Assembly (NCBI RefSeq): GCF_001510895.1
Contig: NZ_LPWA01000035.1
Location: 1-64,000 of the forward strand
DNA length: 64,000 nt
Source: Mesorhizobium loti
Lineage (GTDB): Bacteria > Pseudomonadota > Alphaproteobacteria > Rhizobiales > Rhizobiaceae
Direction: 5' to 3'
The position numbers and the translations under genes are program-made. Positions 20,717-32,350 of the stretch are shown in pieces (within the stretch, counting starts at the first letter, position 1; every line of letters starts with the position of its first letter). The notes beneath the pieces were generated by a model that did no database searches, was not told where the DNA came from, and saw nothing but the letters and a program-made list of their open reading frames with translations.

Positions 20717-20924
20717 GGCTCTCCGTAAGCAGGGTTTGCGGCGTTTCGGCGTCCCCTGCCACATCCGGCCCGGAAAATGAAGCATTCACAAGCACGGCAC
20801 CCGTCCATAGTGGTAGGGATCGCGGTTTGCGCGCTCAAAAAGGCTTTGATATACGCTCCGCAACCCTGGCCGAAACCATGCGGGCAAGGCCGTTCAGATC
20901 CCCCAGCAACGAGGCACTCTTTCC

Positions 20925-22136
20925 ATGGCGAAGATCAAGGTGGCGAACCCGGTCGTCGAGCTCGACGGCGACGAGATGACCCGCATCATCTGGCAGTTCA
21001 TCAAGGACAAGCTGATCCACCCCTATCTCGACATCAAGCTGGACTATTTCGACCTCGGCATCGAGAACCGCGACGCCACCAACGACCAGGTGACCGTCGA
21101 CTCGGCCAACGCCATCAAGAAATACGGCGTCGGCGTGAAATGCGCGACGATCACCCCCGACGAGCAGCGCGTCGAGGAATTCAAGCTGAAGAAGATGTGG
21201 AAGTCGCCGAACGGCACCATCCGCAACATCCTCGGCGGCACCATCTTCCGCGAGCCGATCATCATGAAGAACGTGCCGCGCCTGGTGCCGGGCTGGACCA
21301 AACCGATCGTCGTCGGCCGTCACGCCTTCGGCGACCAGTACCGCGCCACCGATTTCCGCTACCCCGGCAAGGGCAAGCTCTCGATCAAGTTCGTCGGCGA
21401 GGACGGCCAGGTGATCGAGCACGACGTTTACGACGCGCCCGGCGCCGGCGTCGCCATGGCCATGTACAATCTCGACGAGTCGATCCGCGAGTTCGCCCGC
21501 GCCTCGCTGAATTACGGCCTGCTGCGCAACTTCCCGGTCTATCTGTCGACCAAGAACACCATCCTCAAGGCCTATGACGGCCGCTTCAAGGACATCTTCC
21601 AGGAGGTCTACGAGAAGGAGTTCGAGGCCGAGTTCAAGGCAAAGAAACTCTGGTACGAGCATCGCCTGATCGACGACATGGTGGCCTCCAGCCTGAAATG
21701 GTCGGGCGGCTATGTCTGGGCCTGCAAGAACTATGACGGCGACGTGCAGTCCGACACGGTGGCGCAAGGCTTCGGTTCGCTCGGCCTGATGACCTCGGTG
21801 CTGATGACGCCGGACGGCAAGACGGTGGAAGCGGAAGCGGCGCACGGCACCGTCACCCGCCACTACCGCCAGCATCAGAAGGGCGAGGAGACCTCGACCA
21901 ATTCGATCGCCTCGATCTTCGCCTGGACGCGCGGTCTCGCCCATCGCGCCAAGCTCGACGACAACGCCGAACTGAAGCGCTTCGCCGAGACGCTGGAGAA
22001 GGTCTGCATCCAGACCGTCGAGTCCGGCTTCATGACCAAGGACCTGTCACTGCTGATCGGTCCCGACCAGCCCTGGCTGTCGACCACAGGCTTCCTCGAC
22101 AAGATCGACGAGAACCTGCAGAAGGCCATGGGGTAG
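20925..22136 (+). CDS. icd: NADP-dependent isocitrate dehydrogenase
   Basis: 403 aa homodimeric type II (eukaryote-like) isocitrate dehydrogenase, as usual in rhizobia. It oxidises isocitrate to 2-oxoglutarate with NADP in the TCA cycle. Typical features are [58 protein letters not shown], the substrate site GTIFREPII, and the metal and NADP region [28 protein letters not shown] (in parts). GAGG at 20911 is the likely binding site for ATG 20925. Confidence 0.98.
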   Translation: MAKIKVANPVVELDGDEMTRIIWQFIKDKLIHPYLDIKLDYFDLGIENRDATNDQVTVDSANAIKKYGVGVKCATITPDEQRVEEFKLKKMWKSPNGTIRNILGGTIFREPIIMKNVPRLVPGWTKPIVVGRHAFGDQYRATDFRYPGKGKLSIKFVGEDGQVIEHDVYDAPGAGVAMAMYNLDESIREFARASLNYGLLRNFPVYLSTKNTILKAYDGRFKDIFQEVYEKEFEAEFKAKKLWYEHRLIDDMVASSLKWSGGYVWACKNYDGDVQSDTVAQGFGSLGLMTSVLMTPDGKTVEAEAAHGTVTRHYRQHQKGEETSTNSIASIFAWTRGLAHRAKLDDNAELKRFAETLEKVCIQTVESGFMTKDLSLLIGPDQPWLSTTGFLDKIDENLQKAMG

Positions 22137-22138
22137 CG

Positions 22139-22885
22139 ATGCGGTCCGCGGCCGACAAGGCTCGCGTCTGCGCGGCAAACAATGCCGATCTTTACGAAGC
22201 AGTGTTTCGAGCGCACGGACTGAAACGGCATCGAAACCCGTTCTTATGGTGGAGCGAGTCGCCCGCTCCACCCTATTACTCCAACATGACGACGCTAGAT
22301 CCCGACGCGATCGAGTTCCAGCACGAAGCCGTCAAGCAGCTGAATTCGGCGCTTGATGGCCCGTTTGCAGTCAAGGATGGATTTTGCCGGCTCGATTTGG
22401 CCAGCCTCGGCTTCAAGCTGCTTTTCTGCGCAAGCTGGACCTGGGCCAATCCGGGCCGTGCAACCGGTGGCACCCCTGGCCGCCGCATGGCTTTTGGCTG
22501 GGAGCGCATCCATGATCCCGATGCGCTACGTGCCTGGGAAGATGCCTGGGCCGCAGACAATCCAAGCGACCGGCGCGTCTTTCCACCGGCGATCCTCGAT
22601 AACCCTGACATTGCATTTTTCGGATGTGCCCCAGCTGACGGTTTTGACGCCGGCTACATCGTGAACCGCTCGCCGGGGGCAGTCGGGCTGTCCAACGTCT
22701 TTGCGAAGGGAGTTGGCGCGGCTACCGCTTATCAGGACGCCACTCGTGCCGCCGCTATCTATGCCGACGGTCTTCCACTCGTTGGATATGAGCACGGCGA
22801 CGCGCTACATGCGGCGCGCTTGGCTGGCTTCGAGCCCGTTGGGGGTCTGCGTGTCTGGCTCCGGCAAAGCGAAAGAGCAGCATGA
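22139..22885 (+). CDS. Uncharacterised protein with GNAT-like C terminus
   Basis: 248 aa, soluble. The middle and end resemble acetyltransferase-related proteins seen beside biosynthetic loci: NRSPGAVGLSNVFAKG followed by YADGLPLVGYEHGDALHAARLAGFEPVGGLRVWLR, where the last strand-helix-strand is GNAT-like. The classical acetyl-CoA loop (Q/RxxGxG/A) is not obvious, so activity is uncertain. An ATG near 22287 (MTTLDPDAIEF) is a plausible alternative start, because the first 50 residues look poorly conserved and include a possible hairpin near 22250. Its stop overlaps the GST start (ATGA), so the two are coupled. Confidence 0.6.
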   Translation: MRSAADKARVCAANNADLYEAVFRAHGLKRHRNPFLWWSESPAPPYYSNMTTLDPDAIEFQHEAVKQLNSALDGPFAVKDGFCRLDLASLGFKLLFCASWTWANPGRATGGTPGRRMAFGWERIHDPDALRAWEDAWAADNPSDRRVFPPAILDNPDIAFFGCAPADGFDAGYIVNRSPGAVGLSNVFAKGVGAATAYQDATRAAAIYADGLPLVGYEHGDALHAARLAGFEPVGGLRVWLRQSERAA

Positions 22886-23493
22886 AGAGGCCGATCCTCT
22901 ATGGCGCCGATTACAGCGTCTATGTCCGCATCGCGCGCATGACGCTGGAGGAAAAGGGCGTCGGCTACGAGCTCGTTCCTCTCGACATCTTCGCGGCCGA
23001 AGGCATTCCGGCCTGGTATCTCGAACACCACCCGTTCGGCCGCATCCCGGCCTTCGAGCATGACGGTTTTCGGCTGTTCGAGACGAGCGCGATTACCCGC
23101 TATGTCGATGAAGCCTTCGAAGGGCCGGCGCTGCGGCCGAAGGACCCGCGCGGCCGTGCGCGAATGAACCAGATCATCGGCATGCTCGATGCCTATGCCT
23201 ATCGGTCCATGGTCTGGGATGTCGCGGTCGAGCGGCTGGAGAAAGAAGCTCCCGACGAGGCGCTGATCGCCCGCGGACTGCAGCAGGCGAATACGGCGCT
23301 CAAGGTACTGTCGTCGCCGGCTCCGAGGCCGTGGCTGCTCGGCGAGCAGTTGACGCTGGCCGATCTGCATGCCGCCTCGATCATCGGCTATTTCGTCAAG
23401 GTCACCGAGGGGCAAAGCCTGCTCGCCGAATTTCCCGAGCTGAAGGCCTGGTGGAGACGCATTGAAAAGCGACTTGCCAGCAGGCTGACATAG
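22882..23493 (+). CDS. Glutathione S-transferase family protein
   Basis: 203 aa with an N-terminal thioredoxin-like domain and an all-helical C-terminal domain. The first strand is ILYGADYSVYVRIARMTLEEKGV. The cis-Pro is in HHPFGRIPAFEHDGFRLFETSAITRYVDE, which binds the glutathione gamma-glutamyl group. The C-terminal LTLADLHAASI is the conserved N-capping box of GST folds. The activating residue is probably Tyr or Ser in ADYSVY. Its substrate is unknown. It overlaps the preceding gene by 4 bp and precedes a COQ7-like gene by 14 bp, so the three likely form an operon. Confidence 0.87.
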   Translation: MKRPILYGADYSVYVRIARMTLEEKGVGYELVPLDIFAAEGIPAWYLEHHPFGRIPAFEHDGFRLFETSAITRYVDEAFEGPALRPKDPRGRARMNQIIGMLDAYAYRSMVWDVAVERLEKEAPDEALIARGLQQANTALKVLSSPAPRPWLLGEQLTLADLHAASIIGYFVKVTEGQSLLAEFPELKAWWRRIEKRLASRLT

Positions 23494-23507
23494 GCTTGGG
23501 TGCGTCC

Positions 23508-24101
23508 ATGGCCAGGCTCGCTCCCCACGACGCACTCACGGTGGCGAGAATAGTCAAGGTCAATCATGCCGGCGAGTTCGGCGCGATCCGGATCTATTCG
23601 GCGCAGATTCTTGTTGCGAGCCGTCTCTGGCCGGATTGCGTGCCGTCCTTGTCGGAAATGCTTGGCCATGAGCGCACCCATTGCGCCGCTTTTCGCGCCG
23701 CCATGCCGTCGCGACATTCGCGACCCTGCCGCGTGATGCAATTCTGGAGCCTGGGCGGCTGGCTGCTGGGTTTCCTGACCGCCCTGCTCGGCCCGCAAGG
23801 CATCTGGGCCTGCACCGCAGCGGTCGAAGCCGCGGTTCATCGCCATCTCGACGATCAGTTGTTCTTTCTTGCCGAGCGCGATGGCGAATTGCATAGCATC
23901 GTCCTGGCGATCCGCGAGGAAGAGCTCGCCCACCTCCATCACGCCGAGGAACAGCTGCGGTCACCCGGGCCGCTGCTCGACCTTTTGCGCTCGATGATCT
24001 CGGTCGCCACGGATTGTCTCATCTGGCTGTCCACCTGGGGCGATTCCAGCAGAATGGCGCATGCGCTGAGGGCGGCAAAATGCACGCAGCACATCGGCTG
24101 A
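23508..24101 (+). CDS. COQ7-like demethoxyubiquinone hydroxylase
   Basis: 197 aa di-iron carboxylate protein of the COQ7/CLK-1 family, which hydroxylates demethoxyubiquinone late in ubiquinone synthesis. Iron ligands fall in VNHAGEFGAIRIY (Glu), EMLGHERTH (Glu-x-x-His), AVEAAVHRHLDDQL (Glu) and REEELAHLHHAEEQL (Glu-x-x-His). A central hydrophobic helix pair (WLLGFLTALLGPQGIWA) would mediate membrane contact. ATG 23508 is preferred over a TTG at 23496. The length matches the short bacterial form. It sits after the GST gene. Confidence 0.82.
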   Translation: MARLAPHDALTVARIVKVNHAGEFGAIRIYSAQILVASRLWPDCVPSLSEMLGHERTHCAAFRAAMPSRHSRPCRVMQFWSLGGWLLGFLTALLGPQGIWACTAAVEAAVHRHLDDQLFFLAERDGELHSIVLAIREEELAHLHHAEEQLRSPGPLLDLLRSMISVATDCLIWLSTWGDSSRMAHALRAAKCTQHIG

Positions 24102-24117
24102 ACCGTGCCTGTGGCCT

Positions 24118-24220
24118 AAAGCGCGTCGCGCTGAAACGGATTCAGGCGACGCGCTTTAAGTCTTTGTTTTGATGCATGTCGTTGCCCCAGAACCGCTGCA
24201 CACTTCTGGGCGACATGCAT
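24118..24220. repeat. Double palindromic intergenic repeat
   Basis: Two adjacent stem-loops. AAAGCGCGTCGC (24118-24129) pairs with GCGACGCGCTTT (24146-24157). ATGCATGTCG (24172-24181) pairs with CGACATGCAT (24211-24220), with nested CCCAGAA/TTCTGGG inside. The second arm touches the stop codon of the DUF2269 gene. It is a composite dispersed repeat and may also help terminate the convergent genes. Confidence 0.7.
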
Positions 24221-24699
24221 TAAAGATTGATCGTCGGCCGAGTGACCATCAGCCAGATAATGGCAGCCACGGCCGCAAAAGCCGGGAAGCCGCACGCAAA
24301 CCAGATGCGAAACAGGCGCTTCTCCTCATCCGGCAACGGGCGATTTTCAGCGACCGCCCGCCGCGCCAGATTTCGTATTCGGATTTGGATCCAGACCACC
24401 GGCAGCCAGAACAGTCCTGTCACCACATAGAGCAGCAAGGACAGCACGATCCAGCCTTCGGATAGCGGCCACCCTATCGCCTGTGCCAGCAGCACGCCCG
24501 ATATGGGCTGCACCAGGACGGCCGTGGCCGTGAATATAGTGTCTGCGACGACAACCGTGCCGGCGACGTGAGCGACGATCTCGGGCCGGCCCGTCCGCTG
24601 CGCCAACAGCATGAAGAACGCTATGCCGGCGCCGGTGCCGAACAGCACCGTGGCGCCGATCACGTGCAACCACCGCAATATATCGGCCCAAAGGTTCAT
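24220..24699 (-). CDS. DUF2269-type four-helix membrane protein
   Basis: 159 aa with four membrane helices at about residues 8-32, 45-75, 83-103 and 133-154. The opening MNLWADILRWLHVIGATVLFGTGAG resembles DUF2269 integral membrane proteins, which carry conserved His near the first helix. The function is unknown. ATG 24699 overlaps the stop of the preceding SDR-DoxX gene by 4 bp, so both are translated together. Confidence 0.75.
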   Translation of the reverse strand: MNLWADILRWLHVIGATVLFGTGAGIAFFMLLAQRTGRPEIVAHVAGTVVVADTIFTATAVLVQPISGVLLAQAIGWPLSEGWIVLSLLLYVVTGLFWLPVVWIQIRIRNLARRAVAENRPLPDEEKRLFRIWFACGFPAFAAVAAIIWLMVTRPTINL

Positions 24700-25991
24700 C
24701 GCTCTTCCAAAATTGCCAACGCCACCAGGACGAGGCAAAGCATGGGCACGGCCTTGACGATGGCCCCGAGAGGATCGAGCCACAGATTGGGGGCAAGCGC
24801 GGTCGCGGCGGCAAGGTAGAGTAACGTGATGGCTATCATTGCCATCAGCGCCGATCGTGCGAGGGGTCGTACGACAACCGCGGCGCCCACGACGATGTCC
24901 GCGATACTTCCAGCAAGAACCATCACGAATGCCAGCGTGGCCGGCAGGCCGCGCGAGATGAGAATGTCGGCGGCAGCATCCTGCCGGACAAGCCCGACTA
25001 TGCCTGAAAAGATCCAGAACACCGACAAGACAGCAAACACGATCGGCTTCAGCAGCCAAAGGCGCGCGAACCACCGCTCCTGAACATGCGCCGGCATTGC
25101 CGCCAGCGTTGCTTCCAAAGCTTGCGCCGGGCGACCATTGATTTCGGCCCAGGGTTCCGAGTTACCGGTAACGCCCTTCTCGAGCGCCGCAATGGCTGCG
25201 CTGCGCAAGGGAGATCGCCACCCGAGCAGACCCAGCCCATCGGCGATGCTGCCGGCGAGCCGGCCGACAATTGCCGGCACCGCCACGACTGGTGCCTTGG
25301 GCAAGCCGAGCCAGGCTCGGAATTCAAGAAGGACAGCGCCAAGAGGCCTGGCCCGTTCCTCGACGAGATCGATGATCTGCCCGTGCGCCAGACGCCCGCC
25401 AACGGCGCGCGATACCGCCTCGGCGACATCGGCGACGGATACCGTTTGGATCGGCCGATCCGCAAGCACGGCCGGCACGAACCATGGAAACGCGGCCAGC
25501 GCGCGCAACAATGCCGTTCCGCCATAAGCGCCCGGCGCGATGACCAGGCCGGGCCGCAGGATAGTCCATTCCAGCGAGGATGACGCGACGGCGCGGTCAC
25601 CCTCGGCCTTGGTCCGAAAGAACGCGTTGTCGGAATCGAGATCGGCGCCGATCGCGGAAACCTGCACCAGCCGGTGCACGCCGACCTGTTCGCAAGCGGT
25701 GACGAGCGCCGCGACCGACCGCCGGTGGATGGCGTCCAGATGATCGCGCGGGCCATCCTGCAAGGCGCCGGCGGCGTTCACGACGGCCTCCACTCCGGCA
25801 AGCAAGGGGGCCCAATCGGCCGCTGCGAGCAGTCGCGACATGTCCGCCGCGATCCACTCTGCGCCGGGCTTGCGCCGCTGCGCCTCGCGGACGTCGCGGC
25901 CGAGTCCGACAAGGTCGTGGCCGTCCTCGATCAAGCGTCCGAGGACGGCTTCTCCGATCAGTCCATAGCCGCCAAGGACGAGGACCTTCAT
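24696..25991 (-). CDS. SDR/NAD(P)-binding oxidoreductase fused to DoxX-like membrane domain
   Basis: 431 aa fusion. Residues 1-290 form an atypical short-chain dehydrogenase with the Rossmann motif VLVLGGYGLIGEAVLGRLIEDGH, then VNAAGALQDG and WTILRPGLVIAPGAYGG. From about residue 310 there are four membrane helices typical of the DoxX-like family (KPIVFAVLSVFWIFSGIVGL, then VMVLAGSIADIVVGAAVV). Such fusions occur in proteobacteria; a quinone- or thiol-related redox role is guessed. It is coupled to the DUF2269 membrane protein downstream and lies 8 bp beyond the alaS stop. Confidence 0.85.
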   Translation of the reverse strand: MKVLVLGGYGLIGEAVLGRLIEDGHDLVGLGRDVREAQRRKPGAEWIAADMSRLLAAADWAPLLAGVEAVVNAAGALQDGPRDHLDAIHRRSVAALVTACEQVGVHRLVQVSAIGADLDSDNAFFRTKAEGDRAVASSSLEWTILRPGLVIAPGAYGGTALLRALAAFPWFVPAVLADRPIQTVSVADVAEAVSRAVGGRLAHGQIIDLVEERARPLGAVLLEFRAWLGLPKAPVVAVPAIVGRLAGSIADGLGLLGWRSPLRSAAIAALEKGVTGNSEPWAEINGRPAQALEATLAAMPAHVQERWFARLWLLKPIVFAVLSVFWIFSGIVGLVRQDAAADILISRGLPATLAFVMVLAGSIADIVVGAAVVVRPLARSALMAMIAITLLYLAAATALAPNLWLDPLGAIVKAVPMLCLVLVALAILEER

Positions 25992-25999
25992 CGGCTGGC

Positions 26000-28668
<2,669 letters not shown>

Positions 28669-28999
28669 GAGTACTGCCTTTTCGCGAGAACCGCCGGCTC
28701 GGCCGGCGGCAAATGGGCTTTCGTGTTTCAGAAGATAGAGTGGCCTTTTAGCCGTAGCTCTTGACCCTGTCCAGAAACACGGGACCCGGCCAATTCACGA
28801 GCTGTCCGTAGTGCGTGCCACCCCGGAAACGCGAACCGCCGGCACGAGGGCCGGCGGTTCGGGACGCATTACCTAAGAACTCGATTACATAAGCATATGT
28901 CAATATACCGGGATTGTGGCCAAACTCCGGCCGATCCCATTGCTTTACGCAATTCCGGGCGGGAAAACCGCTTGGCACTTTTCCTGGAATTGCTCGGCC
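28669..28999. other. Non-coding gap between recA and alaS with hairpins and repeat
   Basis: No gene is supported in this 331-bp gap. It contains a hairpin CCGCCGGC/GCCGGCGG (28691-28709), a stronger perfect 11-bp hairpin GAACCGCCGGC/GCCGGCGGTTC (28833-28860) without a T-tract, and a dispersed repeat with arms GCAATTCC/GGAATTGC (28949-28993). The larger hairpin may end the recA transcript. Confidence 0.55.
28949..28993. repeat. Palindromic repeat, GCAATTCC...GGAATTGC type
   Basis: Arms GCAATTCC (28949-28956) and GGAATTGC (28986-28993) flank a core with AAACCGCT and CACTTTTCCT. A clear second copy with the same core lies at 51710-51752. It starts 7 bp after the recA stop. Confidence 0.7.
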
Positions 29000-30097
29000 T
29001 TACATGGCGCCGGCTTCGTCCTCGAAACCGTCGTCGCCGCCTTCCGAGCCGCCATTCTCGAGGAATTTCTCGGCGATCAGCCCTGCATTCTGGCGCAGCG
29101 CCAATTCGATCTCGCGCGCCGTGTCCGGATTGTCGCGCAGGAACAATTTGGCGTTCTCGCGGCCCTGGCCGAGACGCTGCGAATTGTAGGAGAACCAGGC
29201 GCCCGACTTCTCGACCACGCCGGCCTTGACGCCGAGATCGACGAGCTCGCCGGTCTTCGACACGCCCTCGCCATACATGATGTCGAATTCGACCACCTTG
29301 AAGGGCGGAGCCAGCTTGTTCTTCACCACCTTGACGCGGGTCTGGTTGCCGACCACCTCGTCGCGATCCTTGACCGAGCCGATGCGGCGGATGTCGAGAC
29401 GCACCGAGGCATAGAATTTCAGCGCGTTGCCGCCGGTGGTCGTCTCCGGCGAGCCGAACATGACACCGATCTTCATGCGGATCTGGTTGATGAAGATGAC
29501 CATGGTGTTGGAGCGCGAGATCGAGGCGGTCAGCTTGCGCAGCGCCTGGCTCATCAGGCGGGCCTGCAGACCGGGCAGCGCATCGCCCATTTCGCCCTCG
29601 ATTTCGGCGCGCGGCGTCAGCGCCGCGACCGAGTCGACCACCAGCACATCGATCGCGCCGGAGCGCACCAGCGTGTCGCAAATCTCCAACGCCTGCTCGC
29701 CGGTGTCGGGCTGCGAGATCAACAGGTTCTCGAGGTCGACGCCGAGCTTGCGGGCATAGACCGGATCGAGCGCATGCTCGGCATCGACGAAGGCACAGAT
29801 GCCGCCCTTCTTCTGGGCTTCCGCAACGGTGTGCAGCGCCAGTGTCGTCTTGCCCGAGCTTTCCGGTCCGTAGATTTCAATGATGCGACCGCGCGGCAGG
29901 CCGCCGACGCCGAGTGCGATATCGAGGCCGAGCGATCCCGTCGGCACGGTTTCGATCTCGACGACCTGCTCGTTGGCGCCGAGCCGCATGATCGAGCCCT
30001 TGCCGAAGGCGCGCTCGATTTGCGACAGCGCCGCATCCAGAGCCTTTGATTTGTCCACTGCCTTATCCTCTACAAGCCGCAAAGAATTCTGAGCCAT
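29000..30097 (-). CDS. recA: Recombinase RecA
   Basis: 365 aa, typical of alphaproteobacteria. RecA forms filaments on single-stranded DNA, drives strand exchange and activates LexA self-cleavage. Walker A GPESSGKT is at residues 77-84; Walker B is within [10 protein letters not shown]. The MAW/loop L1-L2 regions read [15 protein letters not shown] and [17 protein letters not shown]. The C terminus is acidic ([13 protein letters not shown]). The upstream promoter carries an SOS-type operator. Confidence 0.99.
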   Translation of the reverse strand: MAQNSLRLVEDKAVDKSKALDAALSQIERAFGKGSIMRLGANEQVVEIETVPTGSLGLDIALGVGGLPRGRIIEIYGPESSGKTTLALHTVAEAQKKGGICAFVDAEHALDPVYARKLGVDLENLLISQPDTGEQALEICDTLVRSGAIDVLVVDSVAALTPRAEIEGEMGDALPGLQARLMSQALRKLTASISRSNTMVIFINQIRMKIGVMFGSPETTTGGNALKFYASVRLDIRRIGSVKDRDEVVGNQTRVKVVKNKLAPPFKVVEFDIMYGEGVSKTGELVDLGVKAGVVEKSGAWFSYNSQRLGQGRENAKLFLRDNPDTAREIELALRQNAGLIAEKFLENGGSEGGDDGFEDEAGAM

Positions 30098-30152
30098 GAT
30101 ACATCACCCCTTGGTCGTCAATGAAGGCCGGACAATCCGTGATCCCTGCCAT

Positions 30153-30181
30153 TTTGTACCTTTTTTGTTCTCATTTGGCAA
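30153..30181 (-). promoter_or_regulatory. recA promoter with SOS-type (LexA) operator
   Basis: On the minus strand, -35 TTGCCA (30181-30176) and -10 TACAAA (30158-30153) are exactly 17 bp apart. Inside and overlapping the -10 is GAAC-N7-GTAC (30170-30156), one mismatch from the alphaproteobacterial LexA consensus GAAC-N7-GAAC. It ends 58 bp before the recA start codon. Confidence 0.68.
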
Positions 30182-30221
30182 GGGGCAGCAAATAACTGAA
30201 AAACAATCAATATCTTGGTTT

Positions 30222-30236
30222 GTTCTATTTTTGTTT
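30222..30236. promoter_or_regulatory. Second SOS-box-like site upstream of recA
   Basis: GTTC-N7-GTTT on the plus strand, one mismatch from GTTC-N7-GTTC. It lies 125 bp before the recA start and about 140 bp before the psuK start, in an AT-rich segment. It could be an auxiliary LexA site or chance. Confidence 0.35.
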
Positions 30237-30377
30237 CACTAAAGCTAGAGTGAACCAGAGCTGCTGGCCCAATCGAGACTTCGACATCCGGCATGCCCGA
30301 ATCGCGACCGGTTGCGGGGCGGTGCGCACAAACCTAGTGTGCGCACGCGAACAATCAACGAGAGTCGCGTAACCTGC

Positions 30378-31316
30378 ATGCCGACATTTCCAAAGATCCT
30401 GGCGCTGGGCGGCGCCCATATCGACAGGCGCGGCCAGGTCTCGGGCACCTATGTGCCCGCCGCCTCCAACCCAGGCATCATGCGCGAAGAGGTCGGCGGA
30501 GGCGTCTTCAATGCGCTGCGCAGCGTGGTGAAGCGCGGCGTGTCGGCTTCGCTGCTTTCGGTGCGCGGCGGCGATGCGGCGGCCGACACGGTCGCGTCGG
30601 CGATCGCCGGAGCCGGCATCGACGACCTCTCGGTGGTGTTTCTCGACCGTACGACGCCGAGCTACACGGCGCTGATCGACAGCGAGGGCGAGCTGATCGT
30701 CGGCTTTGCCGATATGGGCCTCTACGACCTCGCCTTCCCCAAGCAGATCCGCCGCGCCAAGGTGCGCGAGGCGATCGCCGAGGCGGATGCGATCCTTTGC
30801 GACGCGAACCTGCCGACAGCGGCGCTGGAACGACTGGCGGCGCAAGCCGGCGGCAGGCCACTCTTCGCCATCGCCATCTCGCCGGCCAAGGTCATGCGGC
30901 TGACGTCGCTGCTCGGCGACCTCTCGCTGCTGTTCATGAACCGCCGCGAGGCCACAGCGCTCGCCGGCGCAGACATGTCCGGGCCGGACCTTGTCAGCGA
31001 ACTGAGGCGCGCGGGGCTGGCGGCGGGCGTGGTCACGGCCGGCAGCGCTGCGGTGCTGGGCTTCGACCAGGCCGGCATCTTCGCCATCGACCCGCCCGCG
31101 CCGCGACAGGTTGCCGACGTGACCGGCGCCGGCGACGCGCTGACCGGGGCCACGGTTGCCGCGCTGCTGCGTGGTCTGCCCTTGCGCGCAGCCCTGCGCG
31201 AAGGCGTTGCCGCGGCGATGCTCGCCATCGAGAGCGCCGAGGCGGTGCCGTCCTTCACGGCGGCCAGTTTCGCGCAGGCGCTTGCCCTTGTGCCGGAGGC
31301 ACGGGAGGTGGCATAG
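30378..31316 (+). CDS. psuK: PfkB family kinase, probable pseudouridine kinase
   Basis: 312 aa ribokinase-fold kinase. The PfkB signature near the C terminus is DVTGAGDALTGA, with the catalytic Asp in GAGD. The N-terminal strand LALGGAHIDRRG and the GGGVFNALR loop fit the substrate-binding half. The call as pseudouridine kinase (pseudouridine to its 5'-phosphate) rests on the next gene, which encodes the pseudouridine-5'-phosphate glycosidase. Fusions or neighbours of these two enzymes are the standard pseudouridine salvage pathway. ATG 30378 is favoured over one 22 codons earlier. Confidence 0.82.
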   Translation: MPTFPKILALGGAHIDRRGQVSGTYVPAASNPGIMREEVGGGVFNALRSVVKRGVSASLLSVRGGDAAADTVASAIAGAGIDDLSVVFLDRTTPSYTALIDSEGELIVGFADMGLYDLAFPKQIRRAKVREAIAEADAILCDANLPTAALERLAAQAGGRPLFAIAISPAKVMRLTSLLGDLSLLFMNRREATALAGADMSGPDLVSELRRAGLAAGVVTAGSAAVLGFDQAGIFAIDPPAPRQVADVTGAGDALTGATVAALLRGLPLRAALREGVAAAMLAIESAEAVPSFTAASFAQALALVPEAREVA

Positions 31317-31382
31317 GGCCACCAGATCATCTTGCCCCAGATCACCCTTGCCGGAGTGTTTCTCCGGACTGGAGAACAGAAA

Positions 31383-32300
31383 ATGACCCCGGAAACCGCC
31401 AGCCCCTTCATCGACATCCACCCGCCGGTGGCGGAGGCGCTTGCCGCCGGACGGCCGGTGGTGGCGCTGGAAAGCACCATCATCACCCATGGCATGCCCT
31501 ATCCCGACAATGGCGCGATGGCGGCCAAGGTCGAGCAGATCATCATCGACGGCGGCGCGGTGCCGGCGACGATCGCCGTGGTCGATGGCCGCATCAAGAT
31601 CGGGCTGTCCGACGGCGAGCGCGAATCGCTTGCCATGACCGGCGACGCCATGAAGCTGTCACGCGCCGATATCGGCTTTGCCGTAGCCCAAAAGCGCACC
31701 GGCGGCACCACCGTTGCCGCCACCATGATCGCGGCGCACATGGCCGGCATAAAGGTCTTCGCCACCGGCGGCATTGGCGGCGTCCACAAGGGCGCGGAAA
31801 AGAGCTTTGATATCTCGGCCGACCTCGACGAGCTGGCGCGCACGCCGGTCATCGTCGTGTCGGCCGGCGCCAAGGCGATCCTCGACATCGAAAAGACGCT
31901 GGAAGTGCTGGAGACACGCGGCGTGCCGGTCATCGGCCATGGCTGCGAGACCATGCCGGCCTTCTGGTCGAGACAGTCGCCGTTCCGCGCGCCGCTGACG
32001 CTGCACGCGCCGCAAGACATCGCGCATTTCTACCATACGCGGCAGGCGCTGGGCCTTGGCGGCGGCATGCTGGTCGCCAATCCGGTGCCGCAGAACGAGG
32101 AAATCCCGGCCGCCGAGATGGACGGATACATCCAGGCCGCACAGAAGGCCGCCGAGGCGCAGAACGTCACCGGCAAGGCGGTGACGCCCTTCCTGCTGTC
32201 GAAAATCCTGGAACTCACCGGCGGTCGCAGCCTCAAGACCAACATCGCCCTGGTCGAGAACAACGCGCGGCTGGCGGCGGAGATCGCGAAGGCGCTGTGA
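31383..32300 (+). CDS. psuG: Pseudouridine-5'-phosphate glycosidase
   Basis: 305 aa Mn-dependent enzyme that splits pseudouridine 5'-phosphate into uracil and ribose 5-phosphate. Diagnostic segments are VVALESTIITHGMPYPDN, VPATIAVVDGRIKIGL, the KMS-like KLSRADIGFAVAQKRTGGTTVAATM, FATGGIGGVHKGAE and GGGMLVANPVP. GGAG at 31374 precedes ATG 31383. It follows psuK by 66 bp, giving a complete salvage pair for pseudouridine released from RNA turnover. Confidence 0.95.
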   Translation: MTPETASPFIDIHPPVAEALAAGRPVVALESTIITHGMPYPDNGAMAAKVEQIIIDGGAVPATIAVVDGRIKIGLSDGERESLAMTGDAMKLSRADIGFAVAQKRTGGTTVAATMIAAHMAGIKVFATGGIGGVHKGAEKSFDISADLDELARTPVIVVSAGAKAILDIEKTLEVLETRGVPVIGHGCETMPAFWSRQSPFRAPLTLHAPQDIAHFYHTRQALGLGGGMLVANPVPQNEEIPAAEMDGYIQAAQKAAEAQNVTGKAVTPFLLSKILELTGGRSLKTNIALVENNARLAAEIAKAL

Positions 32301-32350
32301 CGTTCAGCCGGTGGCGCCGGAAGGTCAAATCTCGACCGCCACATTCCTTC

